64,000 nucleotides of DNA. It comes from Cordia subcordata. Lineage: Eukaryota > Streptophyta > Magnoliopsida > Boraginales > Cordiaceae. Position numbers and translations under genes: made by a program. Numbering within the stretch: the first letter of the stretch is position 1; each line of letters starts with the position of its first letter. The DNA is taken from positions 6,773,001 to 6,837,000 of the forward strand of contig JAPTOF010000024.1 of assembly GCA_028554755.1 (NCBI GenBank). Direction: 5' to 3'. Below, piece by piece: positions 46,848 to 58,510 of this stretch. Below the pieces are notes generated by a model. That model worked only from the letters and a program-made list of their open reading frames with translations, ran no database searches and was not told the origin of the DNA.

Positions 46848-48714
46848 TGTTAGGATTAGTATGCCCTAAAGCTCACTTGTACATGACATTTTGGATATGA
46901 AACAATGTATAATCATATTTTTGTTAAATGGCATTATGAGTTTCTTACATATAATCTCTGTTATGTTTTATCGATGCATGTATGAAGGTCCTTTGATCGC
47001 ACTAATGACTTGGAGTGCGCAGTGAGGCTGGACGCACGTGAGGTCCAAGTCTAGATTTAGTCACATCATAAATTGAATCCATAACCAAATAAGTAGTGTT
47101 GGGCACTCTACTGGGATAAGGTTATATTGAGCAAGTCTTCTCTTTGAGGGTGATCTACCTAAGTCATTGGAGGACTTTCTGGATTTGTCTCAATAGTACG
47201 TGTGTCACGTATTGGATAGGACCATTGTGAGTATGTTTTCTAGCGACGTACTATCAAAGAAAGAAAACAAGACACTCACTGCTACTAAATGATCATTGCT
47301 CTTAATCTTGAGTATATGTGGATGAACTAATGAAGTTAGGGTTTAGTACTTTGATTCACTGTAGGTGAGATCTTATTTTATTAAGATCAATAGCCTTGTG
47401 CATTGAGTGCTAAGTTCTAATTAATTGGAACATGCATATGCAAAATGGAATCTATGTGCCCCCTTTGGGATTGTCCAAATTTATCATCCGAATCTAGATC
47501 TAGTGATACTACCTTTATAGGTGTGTCAGTCATATGGCTTGAGGGTCGCTCCCGCGATCAAGAGATTCCATGACCAAGGATGGTTGGCAATAGGACAAGA
47601 AACCCAACGGAAAAAGATACAGCTAAGGAGGTGATAGTACACAGGCCAAAGGACCGATCTTAGCTGTGGGTATACATAAAGGGGCATTATGGTTAGTTAT
47701 TTAGTAGGTCAAAGACAAAGTTCACATTCTTTTGTGATAAGCTTTTGGGTAATGACAATTATTCTTGGAGTGCAACTTTGATCTTATGGTGGAATAGATC
47801 GAAGTTAAAAATAATTATTATGTCGCCTAGATCGGGCAAGGATAATTTTAATTATTTTTGGAAGCCAATGATAATTGTGTCTTCTTGGTCCCTTCCTAGT
47901 TGAAATGACTTTGAGAGAGTAATCTTGAAAGAGCAAATTCCATATTGTGGTAGTAGCCTTATTGGGCCAAAGCTTGAAATTGGGTTTGGGCTTTCTTTAG
48001 AGTCCAAGATAACCTAATTGGGCTAGGATGGTTTCCTATTGGGCTTGGGCCTCCACATGGATTATGGACTATGTGTTGGACTTGGATAATGGGCTTGGCC
48101 TAAGTCTTCCAAAACAAGTGGACAACTTGCACAAGTCTTCCAAGACAAGATTGACAAGTTTCAAAAAGGAAATACTACATGGAAATTTTCTCCCACATTG
48201 AAAGTTTAGCAACTTTAGATGCCAAGGTTCTCTCTATAAATAGACAAGACCCTACACCTTTTATGTATTCCACTTTGTAGTTGATTTCTTCCTTTTTGGT
48301 AAGAAAATACTACAACACATAGTACACACTTATTGTGTGATTTTTGCTCTAGTTTTTCAAGAGCATATTACTTTGCTTCTTCCCACACAAGAGGCTATTC
48401 TCTCAAGATAAGTCTCTTTAATCATAGGAAAGAAGACTAGGGAGTTGCTTATTGTGACACCCTTATAGCAAATTTTGGTGGCCTTGTTCGTGAACAGGAA
48501 TAAAGCTCGTGACCGGTTTTAGCTTCATCAAAGGCCCCACGCTTCAAGAGGTTAGCTTTATATATTTTGCAAGAACTAGTTATATTCTATATATGTTCTT
48601 AAGCATGTTCTTGTGTGTGTAATGTGGATATTTTATTTTCCTAGCATGTTTTCTTAGTTATAATTTAGAAAATATGGACTAGGATACCCCACACTTAATA
48701 ATATCGATCCTACA
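46848..48714 (+). repeat. Element D 3' LTR
   Basis: 1867 bp, the same length as the 5' LTR. TATAAATA is at 48235-48242. It ends CCTACA followed by TSD aagta. Confidence 0.97.
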
Positions 48715-48719
48715 AAGTA

Positions 48720-49899
48720 AACGTTTTATTCCTGATGAACTCCAAAATCTTAATATGCTTAAGTATTGTGTCGATAATGGTTGGATGACATACATGACTA
48801 TGAAAGAGTCTATTTATCCATGTTAGTTAGGGAATTTTATGAACGTTTGAGTTGGAGATATGAATATGGTAGTGTTCGTTCCACTGTGAGGGGAGTATCC
48901 TTTAAGATTACTAAGGAAGACATTAGGAATATTTTTAATATCCCTCTGCATGAGCAACAATATCCTATATTTACCTTTAGGAATTTCCCATAATTTCTTG
49001 AGGGTATTACAGAGGGGAGAATATATGAACTATTACTAGGTTATATGCCGAAATATCCTGAGATTCCTCTATTAAATGATGTAAACCCTATCCATAAGGC
49101 TATTATCAAGATGTTTAAGCATAATGTAGTTCCTAAGGATACTCATGATGGGCTTATATATAAGGTCGAGGCATACTGTCTCTATTTGCTTCATCATGGT
49201 TATAGAGTGAATCTCTCTAAGACTATTGTAGCATACATAAGGAATGTAGTTCTTAGGAACACGGTGCTTGGATATGGGATGGCCCTAACTAGGATTTTTA
49301 GAGTTAAAGGTATTGTGCTTGAAGGAGTTCCCAAAAGCTCCTTTAATCGCATGTGGAATCTTGATCTACAATGTCGTAAGATAATGGAATTGTTCTATTA
49401 GAGAGGAAGACGGATGCACTTGCATGAATTTAGAGCTTTGCCTTCAAACATAAGGGATCTCATCACACAAAGAATAGTCAACAAAACCACCTTTGATTTC
49501 CTTTCTAAAGATAAAGAAGGGCAAGAGATTGACTTTGGTGAACATGATGTTGCTTATGATGATGAGGAAATGGAGGATGTAGGAGAAGAAGAAGAGGAAG
49601 TAGAAGAAAATGAGGAGGCTCGAGAAGAATACAATGAAGAACAAGGGCAATACCACAAGCTTCGATAGAAGAATGTTAATGATAGAATGATGCAAAGGCT
49701 TTTTAACAAGGTGGATTCCATAGGAGAAAATATGGATGCATTGGCTACTACTATGGGGAATCAACATGGTACTCTTGATAGCCTTACGACGATTATCGAG
49801 GATCAAAGTCAAATAATGGCTCGTTTGGCTCGAGATGTGCGGATGATGAAACTGCGAATGGGACTTCCCAATGACGATAATGCCGGTCCAAGTCATTAG
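48720..49899 (+). pseudogene. env-like: Element G env-like ORF, C-terminal part
   Basis: Continues from 39516. After a frameshift near 48830 the frame starting at 48781 holds through 49899, with in-frame stops near 48991, 49399 and 49666. The first 210 or so codons are a folded-looking domain (VREFYERLSWRYEY, FKITKEDIRNIFNIP, RVNLSKTIVAYIRNVV) of the kind found in plant retroelement env-like or putative plant transposon proteins. An acidic Glu-rich run lies at about 49555-49640. The last 70 codons (49687-49899) form a heptad-like coiled coil (MMQRLFNKVDSIGENMDAL). I see no clear transmembrane segment, so an envelope role is only the lineage's conventional label. Confidence 0.82.
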
Positions 49900-50396
49900 C
49901 CTTTCCTTCCTTTTCCATATTTTTCCCAAAAATCCCATTCCCTTAGCTTTTTCTTTAAACACATGTTTTTCATTTTGCATGTTTAAGATAGTTTTTTGTT
50001 TATACAATTTCATATATTTTCGCTTCTTTTTGATTGATTATCCCTTTCTCCTTTTTGCTTGATGTTAATTACTCTCTATGCTATCTATTACTTATTCTAT
50101 GTGCTCTATTCTATTTTCTCTCTAATTGCTTAGGATTTCTATGCTTGTATGCTTGTGTGAAAGCCAAGTGATGATACTTCCTAATATTGATGGCTCATTG
50201 CTTTCCTCTTTCTTCTCTCACTCTCTTTTGATGATGCCAAGGGGGGAAGAAGTAGTAGTAGTAGTAGTAGTAGTGGTTGCTGTTATTACTTTATTTTTTT
50301 ATGGTGCTTGGTTATCTATATGATTTGATATGCCTTGATTAAGGGGGAGTCTTGACGTTAGGGGAAGCCTTCCAAGTTGACAATTTTGTCATCATC
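49900..50396 (+). other. Element G 3' untranslated region
   Basis: Pyrimidine-rich, with GATGATGCCAAGGGGGG near 50231 and an (AGT)n tract at about 50250-50275. No gene. Confidence 0.75.
50250..50275. repeat. (AGT)n microsatellite
   Basis: About eight AGT units. The Val-run ORF over it is an artefact. Confidence 0.93.
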
Positions 50397-50410
50397 AAAA
50401 AGGGAGAGAA
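50397..50410 (+). promoter_or_regulatory. Element G polypurine tract
   Basis: AAAAAGGGAGAGAA after ATCATC, the usual Sirevirus form, directly before the 3' LTR. Confidence 0.9.
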
Positions 50411-52084
50411 TGTCAAACTTATTGGTTTAATTTGTTTTGATGATGCCATAATTGCACTTTGTTAATTACTCTCTGAATAATTGCACTTTGTAAACTACTA
50501 CCATTATATATCTTGTATATGTTAATTATAGTAGCTTAAGCTAGGAAAAGGCCTGATGCATATAGAGCATGAAGACTATGAAGATCTCCTGAAGAATCAG
50601 TTCTTGGTCTTTAGCTTTTGTCAAGTTGATCTTAGTACATAAGTAAATATCTATGAAGCTCAAAAACTTAAGACATTGCATGCATATATCTTGATCTTTC
50701 TTCTAAATACCTACCTACATTTGCCTTCAAAAACTTTTCCTGCAAAAAAATCAAGTTTTAAAGTCCATAGTTTGTACTATAGAGCTGCATGCACTATAGC
50801 AATCTCAATTGCATTGATATTTGGTACTTTAATAAATCTATATGCTCATATATATGTAAATATCAGCTTAGCTTTGTAGTAAAAGATAATATTATGTGTG
50901 TAGCATTTATATTATTGATATATAAGCATTTTGGTATGAGACTATTACCCATTGGATAATAGCTTTGCACGCAAAAAGCCTTTTCTCAGAAAATCTTGCT
51001 TCTAATCTTGCATTTAATGTTGGGAAAATAAGTTAGTATTAGCATTTATCATTGACTTGATCTTATATGCACAGTGGTTATCTTGAGCTATAAAAATTAT
51101 GTAGAAAAATTCTACTTACTATTGATTAGATGTTAGCAACTTTTTGGTAAAAAGTAAAGCAGCTTTTTTCAATCTTTTCTGTTGCTACTGGCCTACACAG
51201 CCGGTTGACTGGCTCTGCATTTTGGTATTAACAGAAAGCTGTGTTACTCTACTGCAAGAGCCTACCGGTCGACTGGTAGAGTGTTCCAGTAAGGCCTTTT
51301 GGCCTCTAGAACTACCGGAACACCGAGAGGGTCGATCGGTAGTGTGCTCTGGTGGTTTCTCCGTGTTGTTTTAAAAAATTGACCATTCGGAAAGTTGCTT
51401 TTTTGGCTTATAAATACATCCTACTTCTCCCAACTCAGACACAACTTGTTCAAAAACATCTCTCATAGCTCTCTTGCATTCAATTTACTTCATCTATTGC
51501 AATCTTGCTCTATTAATTGCAACCTTTATTGATTGCATATCATTGGCATTTAAGAACAAGTTTTCTCTTAAGCTTCATAAATTGCCTATCTACTTAAAGT
51601 AACATAGGAAGGTTTAAATACCTTTGTATTATTGCTCAAAAGAAGTTTATTGTATATCAAACTCTTTACTATCATATTGGGAGTGAATTTCATTACTCTT
51701 GGGTAGCTTAGGTGTGAGGAGCCTTTCTCAAGAGTGAAGGGATGAAATCCTCAAGTATAGGGTTATACTTGTAGTCCTTATGGTGAAACAAGGGTTGTGA
51801 TCGTTGTTCTACACTTCTACAATGTACTAAGCAAGAAGCCGATTCACTAGTGGAGTTTCCGAAACCCTAAGGGAAGACCTTAGGTGGTGGACTAGGCCCT
51901 CGGAAGTTCGAACCACTCTAAATCGCTGTGTTTGATACTCTTAACCTTACTCTCTTTATTTCTCAAGTATTTATCTTGCTTGCTGCATGTGATTTTGGTT
52001 GAGATTGTTGTTAAGATTTTTAAGTTATTAATTGTGCCAATAATCCAATTCACCCCTTCTCTTGGATTCATTTTCTGGACAACA
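50411..52084 (+). repeat. Element G 3' LTR
   Basis: 1674 bp. A palindrome cluster lies at 51187-51345, with TACCGGTCGACTGGTA at 51263-51278, then TATAAATA at 51409-51416. Divergence from the 5' LTR is several percent by eye. Confidence 0.94.
51187..51345 (+). promoter_or_regulatory. Palindrome cluster upstream of TATA in Sirevirus G LTR
   Basis: Contains CAGCCGGTTGACTGGCTC near 51198, TACCGGTCGACTGGTA and GGGTCGATCGGTAG near 51328. The 5' LTR copies at 33145-33301 are partly decayed. The cluster ends about 64 bases before TATAAATA. Confidence 0.7.
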
Positions 52085-52089
52085 GTAAC

Positions 52090-52532
52090 CTATTAGTATT
52101 GTTTTGAACTAGAGATTAAATTCCTAGAGCATTAACTAGTACTAATGGGTATCCTTTTGTTATTGTTTTAAACTAGAGGTATACTCCTACCATACTAAGT
52201 CATCTATTAAGCATATCAATCAACACACTTTAGTTGCAAATAGGACTCATGCTATTAGCATGGACTCATGCTATTTGCCTTAAATCTTCATTTTCTTTAC
52301 TTCTGGTCCTCATTTTTAGCTTGTTTCTCCCTTATGTAACCTCGAGCCTTCCAAAACTCACCTAAAGCACGGAATATAGTACTTAGTGTAGCATTTATGC
52401 ATCTAAATACATTATGTATAAATATTAACAAATATTCATAAACTCTATACTAAATGCATCCAATAAAGCTCTAAACACCTCTAAACATGCATTCAAATAC
52501 CATATACTATCATGCATAAATCACACACATTA
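52090..52532 (-). repeat. Element E right LTR, second part, with internal deletion
   Basis: Resumes after G. Together with 31847-32352 it totals about 950 bp against 1593 bp for the left LTR. About 650 bp corresponding to roughly 27690-28370 is missing, which removes the palindrome cluster and the TATA. Confidence 0.88.
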
Positions 52533-52537
52533 GCCTA

Positions 52538-53343
52538 TTAGACCAAAGTTTAGAATTGGGTTTGGGCTTCTTTAGGGCCCAAGATGACCTAATTGCGCTT
52601 GGATAGTTTCTTATAGGGCTTGGGCCTCTACATGGATTAAAGGCTATGTGTTGGGCTTGGATTATGGGCTTGGCCAAGTCTTCCAAGACATGTTAGAAAG
52701 TTACTACAAGAGAATTCGGATGGTACAAGTAACTACAACTTGCTTAAGAGTTGAAGTCATATAAGTAACTTCCAAGACATGTGGCAAATATTTACTACAA
52801 GGAAAAAGTTTCCCACATGGAAAGTTTACAAGGTTTGGGTGCCAAACTTGTCCTATAAATAGGCAAAACCTATACCATTTCTAGCATCCATTTTGTAGTT
52901 GATTTCTTCCGTTTCGGCAAGACAATACTGCAACACATAATACATATTTATTGTGTGGTTTTTGTTCTAGATTTTCAAGACCATATTATTTTTGCGTCTT
53001 CCCACACAAGAGACTATTCTCTCAAAATAAGTCTCTTTAATCATAAAGAAAAACACTAGGAGTTGCCTTGAGTTTATTGTCGACACCCTTTTAGTTAAAT
53101 TTTTTTTGGTGGCCTTATTCATGAGCAGGAACAAAGTTCGTGATAGTTGTAGCTTCACCAAAGGCCCCCACGCTTCCAAAGGTTAGTTTTACATATTATG
53201 TAAATACTAGTTATGTTCTATGTGTTCTTTAACATGATCTTGTGTGTATTATGTTGTTATTCCCACTTTTCTAGAATGTTTTCTTAATAGAATTTTTGAA
53301 AATATGGACTAGGATAGACCACATGTAAAACTATCGACCCAAC
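52538..53343 (+). repeat. Copia LTR F, 3' fragment
   Basis: Continues F from 27003 (it matches about 40636-41388 of D) and ends near ATCGACCCAAC. No PBS follows, so this is a 3' or solo LTR. It is clearly more diverged from C and D than they are from each other. Confidence 0.85.
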
Positions 53344-53813
53344 GCTATACTAACCCTAGTTACTACTCAATAAAATTAATAAACTATGTCTTTTAATACT
53401 AAAAACCTAATATTCTAATACCTACTAATAATAAACTATAAGAACTGCTACTATACTATAGTACTAATATATATTAGATTACTAAAGTTGAGAATGCAAT
53501 TAAACTTCTCACATGAACAATGCACACCAAATTTCTTCAAGAAATCCACATTATCACCAAAACATGCAATTTACACATATCAAGACACCTCAAAGATCAT
53601 CAAGAAGTCAATATCATCACCAAAATGCACATATATACTTCTTAAGCATGCATTACACATCTCCAATCATACACACACACCATATTGTGCCACAAAAGCA
53701 TAAAACTAGGGCTTTAATGTGCAATTTTTGCACTTTGATTTATAAACACAACTATCACATCTTCATGCACAAAATGACTCATGAATGCACAAAATAAAAC
53801 CCTAGAACACCTC
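53344..53813 (-). other. AT-rich spacer, probable 3' untranslated region of gypsy H
   Basis: No supported gene. It lies directly downstream (minus strand) of the gypsy pol end. Short ORFs here are Ser/His/Thr-rich translations of CA-rich DNA. Confidence 0.4.
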
Positions 53814-54573
53814 TAAGTGATGCAAATTGCCTCAATGCTCAAACACAAATCAAGACATATCAATTCATCATAGATGGATTCTTGAAGCTTAATGGACTCC
53901 ACATTGGCCAAAACTGGGCTTGGCTCAAAGGCATACTTCATGCACTGGCCATTCACAGTTAACTCTCGGCCATTCTTCAAATCTTTGATCTTTACGGCTT
54001 TGGAGATTATGCTTCAATCACCTCACATGGACTACCCCATCGTGTCTTCAACTTACCTAGAAAGAGCTTCACCCTAAGATAAAACAACCAAACACTATTA
54101 GTAGGAGAGAAGGATTTCCTAAGGATATACTTGTCTTGCATTTTCTTCATCCTACCTTTGTAGAGCTTGGCATTCTCATATGCCTCAAACCTAAGCTCGT
54201 CCAACTCAACTAAGGCTAACTTCTTCTTACCCATCTAGCCATGTCAAAGTTTAGGGCTTTAATAGCCTAATACTTTATGCTCAAACTCGACAGGTAAGTG
54301 ACAAGTCTTCCCACACACTAATCTCTACAGAAACATGCTAATAGGAGTTTTATATGCAGTATGGTAGGCCCACAATACATCATTCAGTCTAGAAGACCAA
54401 TCTCTCCTATCAGGCCTAATTGTTTTCTCTAAAATTGAATTATTCTCCCAATTGCATGCTTCAACTTATCTATTAGGCAGCAAGTGATATGGGTAACAAT
54501 CTTGTATGTCACTGAATATTTTCTCAACAAAGCCACAAGTGTCCTATGGTGAAAATGTAATCCTTCATCACTA
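53814..54573 (-). pseudogene. pol (INT): Element H: gypsy integrase C-terminus, truncated
   Basis: The minus strand begins in the middle of the integrase core at the SDEGLHF block (SDGG in relatives), next to the I insertion. It then follows element B closely in protein: RDWS, LWAYHTAYKTPI, and the open piece 54234-54007 with LVELDELRFEAYENAKLYKGRMKK and KTRWGSP. It ends with a stop near 53813, a somewhat longer tail than B. Stops occur near 54470 and 54335. The rest of the element is absent. Confidence 0.85.
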
Positions 54574-56473
54574 TGTTAGAGATATACCCTAATGCTAGAA
54601 TTAGAGGACTTCTTTAAAGGGCATTTTGATGTAAACTTGTATATTTTTAAATGGCTTTTTATCATTCATAGTCTCCTTTTATATGAATGAGTCTCTAGAT
54701 TTCTCTATAAAAGAAATATATTTTTATGTTGTTAAAAATATGTGACGTGTTTCTTAGGTATGAGAATTTTGAAATTGTTCATAGTCTAAAGATTTTTTTA
54801 TTGAAACTTCAATTAATCTAATATAGACTATCATCTAAGTTTGCTACCTTTGATTAATATTAGATATTAACTATAAAGGATGGTGAGTCACTTACCATAA
54901 AGCAAGAGATGCAAATAGCAAACATGTAGTTGGCTAATTAGTTGAATTATCACTAAACGTGACGTAAATAACAAATAACATGGCTTGGGATTAATGATTT
55001 GTTATTTGTTGTGATATGTGCAAGTGATCCTTTGACTTGTGACAACACGGTTGTCTTATGTATTGATGTTTGAGATTTGTTATGAACAAAGCTTGTCTAT
55101 TTCTTGGATAAGATATGTTCATTTGTGGTTTCATTCGATAAATATAGTGAGAGGCGAGTGGTTGTCGAGATAGGATCCATTACCTCTTGTGTGAGGTGAA
55201 TATCCAATGCAATTTGATTGTGGTGAATGAGGAAATCCTTGGCCAAGGTATGAATGATGGAAAAAAGGTGTTTTCCATGTGTCATCTCTCATTGCACCAA
55301 ATCTAATCTAGGCATTGTTTTTAGTGAACTTAATCGATCCATGGTTCTCACTTGATTGGGACATTAGCAATGAAAGGATTAAATTGCACGGTAATTGTTA
55401 ATGAAATAGGTTCACTCATTTGATTGACTTCATTGCCTTGTATATTATCTTGATATGTTGCTAGACCTCACTCAAGACCTTTAAGATGTGTTTTGATAAT
55501 TAGGAGACAATTATTAAGCAGATCAAAGAGTTAGATTAATATCAAAAGTGTTTGATATTACCTTATTGCTATTTAGCGGTGAACCTAGAAGGTCACACAC
55601 CAAAAAGCTTAGTGACTAAGTTTTATTTAAGTTTTTATCTTGTTTTGATAAATTGTTAAGAGCTAACAATGGTATTCTTATCCTATTGAAAGTTAATGGG
55701 AGGTAATGAGTCTTGGAAATGTTACTCAGGACTTGTATGCAAAATTGACAAGGTTTTGATTTAAATTAATTCTATTAAGTGTTAATGGAATTAATTAATC
55801 AAAGTCAATTTTGTTATGGTTTAATCTAATGATGATTAGGTTAAATAATTATTTCATTAAGGTTTGTTCACAAATCCATATGCATGCATACTAAGATTAA
55901 GTATGTTAATCTTGAATATAACTATTACAATAAGAGATAGTGGAATTATGGGTTTTCCACTAACTCTCTTTCGTATGAGTTGGCAAGCATGCATAAAAGA
56001 ACAATACAAATGTTGTCTTCCATCTAAACACATGGCTATTGCATGAAAGTTTTTTATTCATGTAATATATTTGCTTTTATGTGATATATATATATATATA
56101 TATATATGAGATATATATATAAGACATATAAGTAAGTGGAAGGATGCATAACTTTCCACTAAGAGAAAAACAAGAGAAAAAGAACAAACTTTATAATCTT
56201 CCATAGAATTTGCTAGCACTATAATTCAAGAAGAAGAAGCCTTGGTCTTGGAGCTTGGTGTGGACTAACTAGGACTTCTACATTGGTCGAAAAGAAAGTC
56301 TACTGCACTTCAGCAAAGCTTGGAAGCGGTATCCATTTCTGCCCTTGTTCTTTATTTTTTATGCTTGTTTCATGTAACATCAAGTATTGTGGGATTTTCT
56401 TAGCTTAAAATTGTTATATTCTGCTGCTATTATCTCTAGGTTTTTGCTTAAATCCCACCCAATTTCTCCTTCA
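54574..56473 (+). repeat. Element I 5' LTR
   Basis: About 1900 bp, starts TGTTAGAGATA and ends CTCCTTCA before the PBS. It contains an (AT)n tract at about 56086-56106. No second copy in the window, so the limits rest on the TG...CA ends and the PBS. Confidence 0.75.
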
Positions 56474-56475
56474 AT

Positions 56476-56487
56476 TGGTATCATAGC
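56476..56487 (+). promoter_or_regulatory. Element I primer-binding site
   Basis: TGGTATCATAGC, one base from the initiator Met-tRNA site, 2 bases after the LTR. Confidence 0.85.
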
Positions 56488-57914
56488 TGTTACTTGATGT
56501 TAATGCAGTTGCATGCGCGTATGAGGTAAGCTTCTTGTGATTTTGAGCATTTTAGGACGTGTAAATATTCTGATTTTTTGGAGATGTTTGATTCTTTGAA
56601 AAATGTTAATTAGATAATAGACAACATAAATTTTATGAGATAAAAGTTTGGTTTTAGGCATATAATTTTATAACACCGAAACAGCTCCTAAACCAGTTGA
56701 CTATGCTTGCTGAATTTTTCAGTTTATGGACTGTTTAGGGGTATTTTATATGCCTAAAATAGCTCCTATAAAATTGGTTTTTTGGCTGCATTTTAGATGT
56801 GTTTTGGTCCCTTTCAAAAATGTTTTAAATGCCTCAAAATAAGAGACTTAATGCATACATGTATTGTTCTTTCCTTGAGCTTGTTTAATGGGATGTTGAA
56901 TGCATCATGGACTTTAGATAGATGAATGTATGGATGATGATTATTAGTTATTTTTCCATTTGATATTGTAATTTATTCTTTTATCCATGGTTTGTAATTG
57001 AGCCATAAATCTCATTTAGTTTCTCGTTACATGGTTTGTAGCTTAGCATTTGATGGATAGGCTACTACAATTTTTGTAAGAAGAAATGAAGTCTTTCATC
57101 ATGAGTTAATGGCCTTGGATCAAGGAAGACTTCAAGTTTCCAAGTGAAGTGATGACATGAGATGTGCTTGCTTATTTGTGTTTGATTAAATCTTGAGCCT
57201 CGAATTTAATCAACACTAAGTCCACGATCATCCATATTTATTATGTTGGCATGTTTGTTTATTTATAAATGTCTTGTGATGCATTTTAATGAATTAATGT
57301 GCAAAGTGAGACCTAATCAAGACCCAAATCTCCCTCCGTGCAATTAATTTTAGATTGTAAGTAGTAAAATTTTTTTATCGTTGCCCTCCCTTCATCATCA
57401 TAGGAATGCATTTGCTTTAATGAGTATGTCTTGGCTACCCAAAGGTAGGAAGACATATTTTATGATAAGTATTTTGCAAACCTATTAAGCATGAGATATT
57501 GTGATGTCCCAATATCATATGTCCAAGAATCCACTAAAGGTGAGGTCATAGGATTCAAATTGTTACATTATTGAGATGATGGGTTTAATCTAGTTAATTC
57601 ATTGGTCGAGAAACCACTAAAATTGAGGTTTTGATGAGTTAGGGACAAAAGGATCAAATCCTACATAAGGTGTAGATTGCAAGGGTTACTTACTCAATCA
57701 TATGGGTATTTCAAGAATCTACTAAAAGTAGAAAATATTCATATGAAAGAGAACTTGATCACCCATTAATAATTCTTGGTAAAAGATTTATGGTTTCTAT
57801 TGAGGGAGTATTGAATTTGATAAAATTAGTGGGAGGTACCATTTAGTTCAAGCCCAAATTAAATGGTTTAGCAAGATAACATCAACTAATAGAACTCATT
57901 TAGTTTTACAGTAA
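56488..57914 (+). other. Element I leader
   Basis: A 1.4-kb untranslated leader, AT-rich. I see no ORF and no palindrome cluster. Confidence 0.65.
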
Positions 57915-58510
57915 TTGAAAATGACAAACAATTTGAACTCGCTCTCACCTATACTAGACTTTAATCGATTAAACGGACCAAACTTGCTCAATTGGCCCTG
58001 TAATCTGAAAATTGTTCTTAGAATGGAGAAAATTGCATATGTCTTAGATCAACACCTTCTTACATCTCCTTTTGATAATGTATCAAAGGAACAGCGTGAG
58101 ACTTATGATAGATGGGGGAAATACGACAAATATGCTAGAAATTATATTCTTGCATCTATGAAAAATGAGTGACAATGTTAGCATGAGAAGATGTCAAATA
58201 ATGGTAGTATAATTTTGAACCTGCAAGAGTTGTATTGGGAACATAGTCGTACAGCCAGATATGAGATATCAAAAGAATTGTTCAGGGCTATGATGGAAAA
58301 AGGAGCAAATGTCAATAAACATGTTCTTAAGATGGTCAATTTGGTTGGTCAACTTGAGGCCTTGGATTTTATAATGGATTCCATCTCCAGACTGACTTGA
58401 TCCTTCAATCCTTACCACCATCTTTTTCACAGCTCATTGTGAACTTCCACATGAACAAGATTGAGTGCACTCTTTCTGAGTTATTAAACACTAGGACAAA
58501 AAGTAAGGTA
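57915..58510 (+). pseudogene. gag: Element I gag (UBN2-type), truncated
   Basis: The ATG at 57915 (or the second ATG at 57921) opens a Copia gag with LDFNRLNGPNLLNW and RMEKIAYVLDQ. A TGA lies at about 58170. The same frame then resumes with ELYWEHSRTARYEISKELFRAMM and HVLKMVNLVGQLE. A frameshift near 58385 precedes the last recognisable block (SFSQLIVNFHMNKIE, SELLNT). It breaks off near 58510. Confidence 0.85.

Larger units (their letters stand above)
39522..48714 (+). mobile_element. Element D: young Copia retrotransposon inserted in env-like ORF of G
   Basis: Both LTRs are 1867 bp (39522-41388 and 46848-48714), with perfect TSD aagta at 39517-39521 and 48715-48719. By eye the LTRs differ at about 25 bases plus a few 1-2 base indels, near 1.3 percent, so this is the youngest insertion in the window. 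It is the same family as C, in opposite orientation. The interior has stops, frameshifts and an integrase deletion despite its youth. Confidence 0.97.
32353..52084 (+). mobile_element. Element G: Sirevirus (Copia) with env-like ORF, interrupted by D
   Basis: LTRs are at 32353-34047 and 50411-52084, TG...CA, with perfect TSD gtaac at 32348-32352 and 52085-52089. It is assigned to Sirevirus/Maximus by gag with two zinc knuckles, protease ending RHMTGDK, RT with the VKSSFLNG and YVDDIIFG blocks, a long ORF after RNase H (env-like) with a terminal coiled coil, and an AAAAAGGGAGAGAA-type PPT. Copia D splits the env-like ORF. Many stops and frameshifts, so it is inactive. Confidence 0.95.
27004..52532 (-). 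mobile_element. Element E: non-autonomous Athila-like gypsy element, interrupted by G
   Basis: A minus-strand relative of A. LTRs are at 27004-28596 and at 31847-32352 plus 52090-52532. The TSD gccta is perfect at 26999-27003 and 52533-52537. The right terminus reads ATTA where ATCA is expected. The interior of about 3.2 kb holds one broken orphan ORF and no gag-pol. Sirevirus G is inserted in the right LTR. Confidence 0.9.
54574..58510 (+). mobile_element. Element I: 5' half of a Copia retrotransposon
   Basis: A 5' LTR, PBS, leader and gag N-terminal two thirds are present, then the sequence breaks off into gypsy J. There is no pol and no 3' LTR. It is a different family from C/D/F. Confidence 0.8.

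Noticed and set aside
48720..49899. Calling the post-pol ORF of G a true envelope gene
   Set aside because: No convincing signal peptide or transmembrane segment could be seen. The name env-like is kept only as the lineage's usual label.
50126..50323. ORF with a poly-Val run
   Set aside because: Product of the (AGT)n microsatellite in the G 3' untranslated region.
51144..51374. 76-codon ORF in the G 3' LTR
   Set aside because: Same cause as the D leader ORF. The equivalent 5' LTR region is not open.
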